Shown here in pieces: positions 10,501-17,098 of a stretch of 40,169 bases of DNA (position 1 is the stretch's first letter; each line of letters begins with the position of its first letter). The stretch covers positions 1 to 40,169 of the forward strand of contig JAAFJL010000027.1 in NCBI GenBank assembly GCA_013298865.1, given 5' to 3'. The position numbers were made by a program, and so were the translations under genes. Below the pieces are notes generated by a model, which was not told the DNA's origin, did no database searches, and saw only the letters and a program-made list of their open reading frames with translations. This stretch comes from Cytophagales bacterium. Lineage in GTDB: Bacteria > Bacteroidota > Bacteroidia > Cytophagales > Spirosomataceae.

Positions 10501-11499
10501 AGTTCATTTTCTCTTTTAGATATTGAAACCATTATTAATGCGAGTGTTGAATATACAAATAAAATAAACCCCAATAATTGTATTAGCCCTGAGATATGTA
10601 TTCAATTTTCTTTACCTGCTTACAGTAGCTTAATTTTTGTATTTAATAATTTCTTCAATAATATAATTGAGCATTCTAAATTGAGCAGTGAGGATTTGAA
10701 AGTAAAGATAGAAGTATTTAATCCTAAAGGAAACTATTTAGAAGTTAAAGTCTCAAACAATATATCACCTTTAGTAAATATATCTGAAACACAGAAAAAA
10801 TTAAAGATAGTTAAAGAAAATTGGAATAACCATGAAAATATAGAGAGATCTAATACAGAAGGGGGGAGTGGATTTGATAAAATAAAACGAATTTTATTGT
10901 ATGAAGTGATTGCTAAAACAGACAAATTTGAATATTCAGTAAATGCCGAGGAAGTCCAAATCTCATTATTTTTGCCATTTAAACCATTTACAATTAAAAT
11001 TGAAAATATCATTAGTGCTAGTATGGCTACATATTATACAAAAGTTAGTAGTGTAGAGTATATTGAACCTATCATAACAATAAATTATCCATCGTTTGTT
11101 GTAAGCAGTAGTTTGGTCGTTGTTTTTAATTTGATGATAGAAAATATTATTAAACATTCTGGTCTACAAATAGAACATTTAAAGATTAAATTTGAAGTAT
11201 TTGAACCTAAAAATGAAGTAATTGAAATTAAAATAACTAATAATATTTCAGAACAGGTTGATATTCAAATTATAGAATCTAATTTGAAATCTATAAAAGA
11301 TAACTGGAAAAACTATGTAGATTTAGGAGATTCAAATACCAAATATGTTAGTGGCTTTGATTTGATTAAACATACTTTATATTACGATATGGTTTCTAAA
11401 ACTGAAGAGTTCGAGTTTTTTGTGAGCCGTAAAGAAGTAAGTATTTCATTATTTTTACCCTTAAACCAGCCTGAAAATGAGAAAAATATTAATAATTGA
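7588..11499 (+). CDS. dtcA: Detocs-like sensor kinase (DtcA-type) with tandem GHKL ATPase-like domains
   Basis: 1303 residues from the ATG at 7588, which I prefer because the 22 extra residues from the ATG at 7522 (reading MKILVIIECF) are not in the style of the rest. Residues ~1-700 are helical, in the manner of TPR/solenoid sensor regions. Around H781 sits STNFRHGAVKNHLR, an RHG motif that is the best candidate for the phospho-accepting histidine. Residues ~978-1136 form a GHKL-type ATPase-like unit: N-box FNNFFNNIIEHS (~1020), G-box GGSGFDKIK (~1092). Residues ~1137-1303 repeat it: FNLMIENIIKHS, and SGFDLIK with the preceding glycines lost. Both have NNIS where canonical kinases carry DxGxG. 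The gene overlaps the next by 23 bases. Known: in Detocs, DtcA senses phage infection and phosphorylates DtcB and DtcC. Family assignment is from architecture and operon order. Composition is much more AT-rich than gltBD, suggesting transfer. Confidence 0.7.
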   Translation: MDYLQKKLRPLINNSKIPAFQAVAFIKNDFNPGDFETAIESKSLYKKIKLQNSSFKSIEDVVQREPFIFTNDIKKELFWLLYNIKQESKKIDGFLLLKKKFEDSFLLSNYEEAYTILQTIRNEFGENLWTIEMSLLLKEFQYNTKENWSELSNLLSKLNSPFYQFFVNFFSKRIEENMSFDNCISQFQSDFDGVICDKMIKDFLVFKSLYNAANFDYAYKNFEGVLYLANMFSTIDQYLIAIDVAIKLISYESKNDPIILQFVSKILPLISNDDKLFNIVNLIDKKKEVIVLENTVPILLILDEYSIGNFENCIKLCVDALKIKPSVFELYEIYCKSLINLNLDFENLNFSPLIDKILFSVYNSLLYNNESETYCYKLLKYSLALLSFDFGKKLSAFVTSLGKDVLMNHHSLIGCLSSTINNPRLLNLNLDSREENFIKKNECFMVSESFKINLFINGDNSQSNLIFSQNQLQSDVYKTRSLFYQSKFEEVIKIVEFYVGKSASPFYYDNILHLLFQSYIYTNRLKEAIILTATIISDKVFFTNKFNIEVLINKIQTKGHEVFANLIELPILFSLIKKDYDLYEIYIDYMLTYEEEYPSKLNIEDIVKIYSIEKVVYFLKEVCTVSTIRYSLEFKSIDEAEQERYEICMLLKKIDSSNNLIYEREISDLLRTGAVRKALKEFNAGRLYVNVESLKNLQSKNVKENFLRYKEIEMITKDKNLIGFNPSKVEQWVNYTDSQNNSQFDNPSFLAFKAIYLETREKFLFSKEYGLDSCLSTNFRHGAVKNHLRSVFEKLNLVTVKEDEEYIDNYYWSERKVADYNSNYKIQERLKKFSQEIDEYTDYIRDNLIQIQTERFTDNKEGLFRYFTNDTLLLDFFQEHKTRFVSGDSIMEIIYSGLIQTTIFEIFQNIYEKFTISINNTFQKYVEDLQSDLRLLGVSNQSELLPNIIKSSTDIQSELEIIAESFFLNTTSSFSLLDIETIINASVEYTNKINPNNCISPEICIQFSLPAYSSLIFVFNNFFNNIIEHSKLSSEDLKVKIEVFNPKGNYLEVKVSNNISPLVNISETQKKLKIVKENWNNHENIERSNTEGGSGFDKIKRILLYEVIAKTDKFEYSVNAEEVQISLFLPFKPFTIKIENIISASMATYYTKVSSVEYIEPIITINYPSFVVSSSLVVVFNLMIENIIKHSGLQIEHLKIKFEVFEPKNEVIEIKITNNISEQVDIQIIESNLKSIKDNWKNYVDLGDSNTKYVSGFDLIKHTLYYDMVSKTEEFEFFVSRKEVSISLFLPLNQPENEKNINN

Positions 11500-11935
11500 A
11501 GATGACAAAATTAAGATTGAGAAGTTATCTGCTTTTTTTAAAGAATACGATTATACTATTGTTGAATCCTACCATAGTGGGCTTAAGGAGATAGTAAGTT
11601 CGATTACCCAATATGACTTTTTGATATTAGACATGACGATACCTTTATGGGATAAAGGAAATACTGACTTGGGAGGAAATTATGAACAATTTGGAGGGGA
11701 GAGAATTTTAAGAGAAATGAAACGACGAAAAAAAGAATTACCGACTATTTTAGTTACTATGTTTGATATTTTTTCTATACTTGGAGGTAATCTAACATTC
11801 GATGAACTAAACAGTTACTTAAAAAATCAATTTGCTACATTTTACGTTGGTGCAGTTTTTTATAATGCATCGGAAGATACATGGAAAACACAGTTAGAAA
11901 ATTTTATACAGCTAATACCAAATAGAAATGATTAG
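11477..11935 (+). CDS. dtcB: stand-alone response-regulator receiver (DtcB-type)
   Basis: 152 residues forming a single receiver domain with no output domain. The acidic pocket is E8-D9-D10 in ILIIEDD and the phospho-acceptor is D52 in LILDMTIP. An insert rich in glycine follows (WDKGNTDLGGNYEQFGGE). It overlaps the upstream gene by 23 bases and the downstream one by 8 (ATGATTAG), so the three are translationally coupled. In Detocs the stand-alone receiver DtcB is understood to draw phosphate away from the effector and so prevent accidental activation. A role in ordinary signalling cannot be excluded, but the operon context favours Detocs. Confidence 0.75.
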   Translation: MRKILIIEDDKIKIEKLSAFFKEYDYTIVESYHSGLKEIVSSITQYDFLILDMTIPLWDKGNTDLGGNYEQFGGERILREMKRRKKELPTILVTMFDIFSILGGNLTFDELNSYLKNQFATFYVGAVFYNASEDTWKTQLENFIQLIPNRND

Positions 11936-13052
11936 TATTTTAATAGCAGATGATGATATAAATAAAATCTCTTCCATAATTCGTTCAATTCAAGATAATT
12001 ATAAAAGTAAAGTTGAAATAAAACAAGTTTCTACTGTTCAAGAAACGATTGAAATTTTGCAAAATAATCACTTTCACTTGTTAATATCTGATCTCGTTAT
12101 GCCTATAAGAGTGGGTGAGCTTCCAAATGAAAAAGGGGGTGAAAATCTAATAAAAGAAATTTATAAAACAAAAAACAATGTCAATGTTCCAATTTATATA
12201 ATAGGTCTTACTCAATTTGTTGAGGTTAAACATAATTTTAGTGGGGTTTGGAAGGTTTGGAATTATGATTCAAGTAGCAAAGATTGGCAGAATAAATTGA
12301 GAGACTTAATTTATCATATCAGTAAAATAAACTTTAAAATTATTAAAGAAAAACAAGAAACGATTTTTGTTGAAGGAAGTACAGATAAGTTAATTTTAGA
12401 ACTTGCTTTTAAGTTATTTTTTGAAGAATTTTTAAATAAAGTATCTATCGAAACTGTCAAATATGGTGGTGGTTCTTCGTGGGTAGAGAGGCAATTGGTA
12501 ATTTGGGGGAAAACGCTATTGTGGAAAGATAAAGAAAAGGCAAACTACTTGAAAGCTATTGGTTTATTTGATAATGATGAAGCAGGTATAAAATCTATGG
12601 AATCTCTTGGTAATCAAATACAGGGAAATTCAGCTGAAAAAAGTACATTCTCCACAATCAAACTTAATACAAAATATACAAAGCATCTAATCCCGATTTA
12701 TACAAAAGGTTTAGTTTTGCCAATAACACTTGAAGAAATGTATGCACCTTGCTTTTGGCAATATGCGAAGGAACAGAATTGGTTAGTGGAGAGAGTTTTA
12801 TCTGATTCAATATTAAAAGACTCTACTAAATGGGATAAAAATAATTTTTCCTTAAAACAACATCTTTCTTGCTTGAATTTATTGGACGAAGAAGACTTAT
12901 TTGTTAGGTTTAAGATTAATGAAGAACATAAAATGGATTTTGTTAAATATATAAGAGGATTAAACGATGAAGAACAAAAAGAAGGGTTAGCAGCATTTCA
13001 GCTTTTAATAAGAGATATGCTGGTGAAACTTAAACTTCTTAAAGATTCTTGA
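11928..13052 (+). CDS. dtcC: response regulator fused to TOPRIM nuclease-like effector (DtcC-TOPRIM type)
   Basis: 374 residues. Residues 1-~135 are a receiver: D8-D9-D10 acidic pocket and phospho-acceptor D55 in LLISDLVMP. From ~143 a TOPRIM-like fold follows. ETIFVEGSTDKLIL carries the catalytic-type glutamate E149 and D152, and GLFDNDEAG carries the DxD pair D215/D217. This pattern is like that in OLD-family nucleases and primases. The C-terminal ~150 residues are helical and not recognised. No DNA-binding HTH is present, so this is not a usual transcription factor; the output is probably an enzyme acting on nucleic acid. The gene is last in the operon, and no clear terminator follows. In most Detocs systems this position holds an ATP-cleaving phosphorylase domain; TOPRIM replacements are known variants. 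Activity on DNA is inferred. Confidence 0.72.
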   Translation: MISILIADDDINKISSIIRSIQDNYKSKVEIKQVSTVQETIEILQNNHFHLLISDLVMPIRVGELPNEKGGENLIKEIYKTKNNVNVPIYIIGLTQFVEVKHNFSGVWKVWNYDSSSKDWQNKLRDLIYHISKINFKIIKEKQETIFVEGSTDKLILELAFKLFFEEFLNKVSIETVKYGGGSSWVERQLVIWGKTLLWKDKEKANYLKAIGLFDNDEAGIKSMESLGNQIQGNSAEKSTFSTIKLNTKYTKHLIPIYTKGLVLPITLEEMYAPCFWQYAKEQNWLVERVLSDSILKDSTKWDKNNFSLKQHLSCLNLLDEEDLFVRFKINEEHKMDFVKYIRGLNDEEQKEGLAAFQLLIRDMLVKLKLLKDS

Positions 13053-13356
13053 TATTTACTAGGACGGGTAATGGAGATATATTCAATTTAAAGCCTGTAA
13101 CCACCAAATAGACAGAAATCTCTTACTATTTTGCCAGTAATTGTCTTTTATAATCAAACTTAATTTGTAACTTAAAGCGTCAGAAATTCAAAAAACCTCA
13201 ATTCCAAGCCCTCAAACTCTCCATCACTTTCCACAACCTCCACTACCAAGGGTATTTCTTCCACTTTATTAAATCGTCCAAAGTTAAAACGAATACATGA
13301 AGATGAGTCGGTTTCGGTCATGTCTAATGAAGTGATTTCAACAAATTATTCCTTCC
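13053..13356. other. intergenic region between dtcC-like gene and the FGE-like gene
   Basis: This 304-base stretch separates two convergent genes. I see no hairpin with a T-run. The minus strand holds a short open frame (13172-13321), listed separately. I found no copy of the tRNA-Arg 3' end that would mark an attachment site. Confidence 0.4.
13172..13321 (-). CDS. short hypothetical ORF, possible gene remnant
   Basis: 49 residues from an ATG at 13321 (starts MTETDSSSCIRFNFG). The frame stays open upstream to a stop just past the end of the FGE-like gene. It reads like beta-strand protein (EEIPLVVEVVES, LELRFFEF), but I do not recognise it. It could be a small real gene behind the FGE-like gene or the remains of a larger one. 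Support is only that the codon pattern looks coding. Confidence 0.25.
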   Translation of the reverse strand: MTETDSSSCIRFNFGRFNKVEEIPLVVEVVESDGEFEGLELRFFEFLTL

Positions 13357-14472
13357 TCAAAGACTTCTTACGCATCTAAAACCAGTGTGTTCCAAGCCTG
13401 TGTCTGGGCTACTTTTCATTCTTCGGGCTACTCTGTAACCGCTACAATAGCTGTCGTTGCACAAAAAACTTCCGCCTTTTAAACTTCTTTTGGGGGCATA
13501 AATGTCATCTGGGTCATAGCTTTTAGATGGTCCTTGTGGGTTGATCATTATTTTACTATTCGATGATTTATAGTAGTTATAGTCGTACCAATCTTTGCAC
13601 CATTCCCAAACGTTTCCAGACATATCAAAAAGTCCGTAGCCATTGGGTTTGTAGGTTTTGGTTGGAGCTAATTTCAGAAAACCATCTTCGATTTCGTTGT
13701 AGTAGGGAAATTTTCCTTCCCAACTATTCGCTTTTACTTTTCCAGTATTTACGGGTTCATTTCCCCAAGGATAAATTTGATTTGTTAATCCTCCACGTGC
13801 AGCCCATTCCCATTCGGCTTCTGTGGGTAGGCGTTTATTTGCCCATTTGCAATACGCCATTGCGTCGTCCCAACTGACATGAACAACAGGGAAGTTTCCT
13901 TTGCCAATAATATTACTTTTTGGACCTTGCGGGTGTCGCCAGTTTGCTCCTGTGACCCATTGCCACCATTGCGAATAATCATTCAAATCAACTTCGTACT
14001 TGGTCGGAACAAATACTAAAGATGCAGGCACTAAAACACTATCGGGAGGTTTTGGAGTATCTAATGGTAAAGATTTTTTCAATTCATTCCAATCGGGCTT
14101 TCTTTCGGCAGTTGTGACATACTTTGTGGCATCAACAAATGCCTTGAATTGGTCATTTGTTACCTCGGTAATATCCATGTAAAATCCATCAACTTTTACT
14201 CGGTGCTTTGGGTATTCATCAGGAGATGCTTGATTATTGTCGGCACCCATGTCAAATGTACCGCCAGGGATTTTTACCATTCCTTCTACTGAATTATTCC
14301 CAGAAGTGGCAATATTTGTTATTGAACTGTCGGCAGCACCAAAACGAGATGGCACTTTCATACAAACATGAACTGAACCTGATGATTTGTTTTCAGTGTT
14401 TTTTTCTGTTTTCGTGCATGAGAAAATACAGAAATTTAAAATTATTAAAAAATATAACTTGTTGATAGACAT
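13357..14472 (-). CDS. exported formylglycine-generating-enzyme (SUMF1/FGE-sulfatase) family lipoprotein
   Basis: 371 residues. The N-terminus is a lipoprotein signal: hydrophobic segment followed by IFSC, with C19 as the lipidation site. The FGE-sulfatase domain runs from ~70 (VKIPGGTFDMGA, DITEVTNDQFKAF) through RLPTEAEWEWAARGG and GLFDMSGNVWEWCKDW to the C-terminus. Near the end, GGSFLCNDSYCSGYRVARR places C338 and C343 exactly as the paired active-site cysteines of true FGE (human C336/C341). Many bacterial family members lack these, so this one may be catalytically competent, oxidising a cysteine of sulfatases to formylglycine in the periplasm. No sulfatase lies in the window. It is divergent from GH105, with a repeat element in the intergenic region. 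An alternative role is as a structural SUMF1-domain lipoprotein, as in gliding-motility proteins. Confidence 0.8.
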   Translation of the reverse strand: MSINKLYFLIILNFCIFSCTKTEKNTENKSSGSVHVCMKVPSRFGAADSSITNIATSGNNSVEGMVKIPGGTFDMGADNNQASPDEYPKHRVKVDGFYMDITEVTNDQFKAFVDATKYVTTAERKPDWNELKKSLPLDTPKPPDSVLVPASLVFVPTKYEVDLNDYSQWWQWVTGANWRHPQGPKSNIIGKGNFPVVHVSWDDAMAYCKWANKRLPTEAEWEWAARGGLTNQIYPWGNEPVNTGKVKANSWEGKFPYYNEIEDGFLKLAPTKTYKPNGYGLFDMSGNVWEWCKDWYDYNYYKSSNSKIMINPQGPSKSYDPDDIYAPKRSLKGGSFLCNDSYCSGYRVARRMKSSPDTGLEHTGFRCVRSL

Positions 14473-14809
14473 TGGATTAGTTGCTAATTTTGATTTCAGT
14501 TTCTTTATTAGTACGCAAGATAGGGATTGAATATAGTTTTTTCGTCAGTAAAATTGTAGGTATGTTAAGTAACGGTGAAACAATAACTTATAATTTTTAA
14601 ACGACTCTTTTACTGCCATTTTTATCGAAACGTCGAACCGCAACTTTTTCATTAAATAGCGACAACCGTTGCCCGATGCTATTCGCTTCAAAAGTAGATA
14701 AAACTGACCCTAAAATAGTCACCTTAAAATTTTATAAGTTATTATTTCACCATTACTAAATTATTCTTTACAAAATTCCACCATTGATTTGTCTTAAAAT
14801 TCGATATTC
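14473..14809. other. divergent intergenic region carrying a MITE-like element
   Basis: 337 bases between the divergent FGE-like lipoprotein and GH105 genes. More than half is the inverted-repeat element at 14568-14757. The remaining ~95 bases left of it and ~50 bases right of it must hold both promoters. I see no full -33/-7 pair. Confidence 0.5.
14568..14757 (+). mobile_element. MITE-like inverted-repeat element, copy 1
   Basis: The ends AGTAACGGTGAAACAATAAC and the reverse complement of GTTATTATTTCACCATTACT are near-identical terminal inverted repeats (core GGTGAAAYAATAACTTATAA). The interior shares long blocks with copy 2 at 25552-25711 read in the opposite direction: CGACTCTTTTAC, CTTTTTCATTAAATAGCGA, GATGCTATTCGCTTCAAAAG. 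This copy is ~30 bases longer, with extra sequence in the central stem, so its inner hairpin is degraded. No transposase is encoded, so it would have been moved in trans. Target-site duplications are not clear. Confidence 0.7.
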
Positions 14810-15928
14810 ATGAAAAAAATCACTCAATATTTATTGCTTATTTTAGCATTGTGTTGCTTGAATGCCTGTACGACTACTTCAAATTTAGCAAGAACTTCCA
14901 ATACCACAATTGAAAAGGTGATGCTAAAGGCATTAGCTTGGCAGGAAGCTAATCCGATTCAAGAAAAAACTCCGACAGATTGGACAAATGGAGCTTATTA
15001 TACTGGAGTAATGAAGGCACATCAAGCGACTAAAAATCAGGCTTTTTATGATGCAATGTTGAACATGGGCAAAAGGAATCAATGGAAAACCCATGACCGA
15101 TTGTTCCATGCTGATGATATTGTGATTTCAAACGCATATTTACATTTGAAAAATTTGGGTGAAAAAGAGGTGAATCTTGAACCAACTGAGCGTTTTATCC
15201 AAGCACATTTGTACGAACCTCAAGATTGGAAAGTTGGCAAGGGCAATAAAGAGCAGGTGATTTTATGGTGGTGGTGCGATGCTCTTTTTATGGCTCCTCC
15301 ACTTTTGACAAAGTATTCATTGATGAAAAACGACACCAAATACCTCGACGAAATGCACAAGTACTATATGGAATGCTATGGTCTGCTTTTTGACAAAGAG
15401 GAAAATCTATTTTACAGAGATAATCGCTTTTTACAAAAAGGAACAATTGATGATAAAAAAGAAAATAATGGCAAAAAAATATTTTGGTCGAGGGGTAACG
15501 GTTGGGTATTTGCTGGTTTGGCAATGATGCTTGAAGATATGCCCAAAAACTATCAGCATCGTCCATTTTATGAAGATTTATACAAAAAAATGGCTGCTAA
15601 AATACTCCAAGTACAACCCGAAGATGGTTTGTGGAGGACAAGTCTTTTAGCTCCAGAAAATTTCCCTCATGGCGAAGCAAGTGGTAGCGGTTTTCATACG
15701 TATTCCTTAGCTTGGGGTGTGAATAATGGACTTTTGGATGAAACAATTTACAAACCTGCTATATTGAAAGCGTGGAAATCATTAGCAGAATGTCAGCAAG
15801 AAAATGGGAAAATAGGCTGGGTACAAAACATAGGATTTGACCCAAAACCAGCCGATAAAGATAGTTGGCAAAATTTTGGAACAGGAGCGTTTTTAATGGC
15901 TTGTTCAGAAGTGATAAAGTTGAAATAG
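14810..15928 (+). CDS. GH105 unsaturated rhamnogalacturonyl hydrolase, lipoprotein
   Basis: 372 residues, the usual size of the YteR/YesR family. It hydrolyses the unsaturated galacturonyl residue from rhamnogalacturonan disaccharides made by pectate/RG lyases, releasing rhamnose. The lipoprotein signal peptide ends LNAC with C20, so it probably sits on the outer or inner membrane facing the periplasm. The (alpha/alpha)6 barrel motifs are visible: WTNGAYYTG (~58), HADDIVISNAYL (~100), WWWCDALFMAPP with the expected catalytic D157, FWSRGNGWVFAGLAM and GSGFHTYSLAWGVNNG. The GntR-type regulator follows after 3 bases, so they are co-transcribed. It supplies the substrate for the rhamnose genes downstream. 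Confidence 0.9.
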   Translation: MKKITQYLLLILALCCLNACTTTSNLARTSNTTIEKVMLKALAWQEANPIQEKTPTDWTNGAYYTGVMKAHQATKNQAFYDAMLNMGKRNQWKTHDRLFHADDIVISNAYLHLKNLGEKEVNLEPTERFIQAHLYEPQDWKVGKGNKEQVILWWWCDALFMAPPLLTKYSLMKNDTKYLDEMHKYYMECYGLLFDKEENLFYRDNRFLQKGTIDDKKENNGKKIFWSRGNGWVFAGLAMMLEDMPKNYQHRPFYEDLYKKMAAKILQVQPEDGLWRTSLLAPENFPHGEASGSGFHTYSLAWGVNNGLLDETIYKPAILKAWKSLAECQQENGKIGWVQNIGFDPKPADKDSWQNFGTGAFLMACSEVIKLK

Positions 15929-15931
15929 AAT

Positions 15932-16963
15932 ATGAAGCGAATTAAAAATTTTGATTTTGTACGGATAGATGATTTTTCGGCGACACCTAAATATCAACAA
16001 TTAGGGAATTCAATTTTGGAAGGGATTCGGCAGAAAAAATTAAAAGAAGGAGACATTATGCCTTCAATTAATGAAATTAGCTTTGAATTTAATATTTCGA
16101 GAGTTACTGTTGAAAAAGGCTATAATGAGTTGCGAAAAAAAGGAATCCTTGACTCTATTCCTGGAAAGGGATATTTTATCAAAAATACGGAGACTTCTCA
16201 AAACCTCAGAATCTTCCTGTTATTCAACAAGTTAAGTAATCACAAGAAGATTATTTACGATTCTTTTGTGGAAACTCTTGGGGACCAAGCTGCTATTGAT
16301 TTTTACGTTTATAACAATGATTTTAGTTTGTTTCAAAGGATTCTCAACCAAAAAAAAGGAAATTATACGCACTACGTAATCATTCCACATTTTGTAGAAG
16401 ACGAAGAAAAGGCATATCAGGTAATTAATCAATTGCCCAAAGACAAACTTATTTTGTTGGATAAATTACCCTCCGCAATTACAGATAATTTTGGGGCAGT
16501 TTATGAAAATTTTGAACAAGATATTTATTCAGCTTTACAACAAGCCCTTGAACAACTTTCTAAGTATCATTCGCTCAATATTATTTTTCCTGAAAACACC
16601 TACTTTTCTCAGGAAATCATAGCGGGTTTTAAGAATTTTTGTCGAGATTTTGCATTTCAATATCAAGTAATTCATGAATTAGAAAATCATAATATTTCAA
16701 AAGGAGAGGTTTATATCAATCTCATGGAAGATGATTTAGTGACTTTGATTGATAAAATAATGTTAACATCCCTAAAAGTCGGAGAAGACGTTGGGGTTAT
16801 TTCTTACAATGAAACACCACTCAAACGTTTGATTTTGAATGGATTAACAACAATATCTACTGATTTCAAAGCCATGGGACGCAGTACAGCAGAACTCGTT
16901 TTGTCTAATTCTAAAAAACACATTTCCAATCCCTTCTATCTTACTTTAAGAGCTTCTTTGTGA
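15932..16963 (+). CDS. GntR-type regulator with sugar-binding (LacI-like) effector domain, probable rhamnose regulator
   Basis: 343 residues. Residues ~10-78 are a GntR winged helix (YQQLGNSILEGIRQKKLKEG, then SINEISFEFNISRVTVEKGY and GILDSIPGKGYFI). Residues ~90-343 resemble the periplasmic-binding-protein/LacI fold, ending DVGVISYNETPLKR... and ISTDFKAMGRSTAELVL, as in LacI-type effector domains. It lies 3 bases after GH105 and ahead of rhaT, so it probably controls this locus in response to rhamnose or a derivative. The specific effector is inferred from context only. Confidence 0.82.
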   Translation: MKRIKNFDFVRIDDFSATPKYQQLGNSILEGIRQKKLKEGDIMPSINEISFEFNISRVTVEKGYNELRKKGILDSIPGKGYFIKNTETSQNLRIFLLFNKLSNHKKIIYDSFVETLGDQAAIDFYVYNNDFSLFQRILNQKKGNYTHYVIIPHFVEDEEKAYQVINQLPKDKLILLDKLPSAITDNFGAVYENFEQDIYSALQQALEQLSKYHSLNIIFPENTYFSQEIIAGFKNFCRDFAFQYQVIHELENHNISKGEVYINLMEDDLVTLIDKIMLTSLKVGEDVGVISYNETPLKRLILNGLTTISTDFKAMGRSTAELVLSNSKKHISNPFYLTLRASL

Positions 16964-17051
16964 ATAGTTGAATGATGATTTCAAATTTTGATTTTCAACA
17001 AAATAACAATTCAATATTCTACATTTTCTCTCAGAAAAGGACTGTGTAGGA

Positions 17052-17059
17052 TAGTTTTG
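17052..17059 (+). promoter_or_regulatory. possible -7 box ahead of rhaT
   Basis: TAGTTTTG matches the Bacteroidota TAnnTTTG -7 element 40 bases before the rhaT ATG. The expected -33 TTG is not at the right spacing, so an activator may be needed or the match may be chance. Confidence 0.3.
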
Positions 17060-17098
17060 CATTGAAGATTCAGCTAATTTGTCAAAAAAACAAAATCT

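Noticed and set aside
13053..13356. Search for a duplicated tRNA-Arg 3' end as attachment site right of the defence-like operon
   Set aside because: No stretch resembling the tRNA 3' end was found, and there is no integrase gene in the window.
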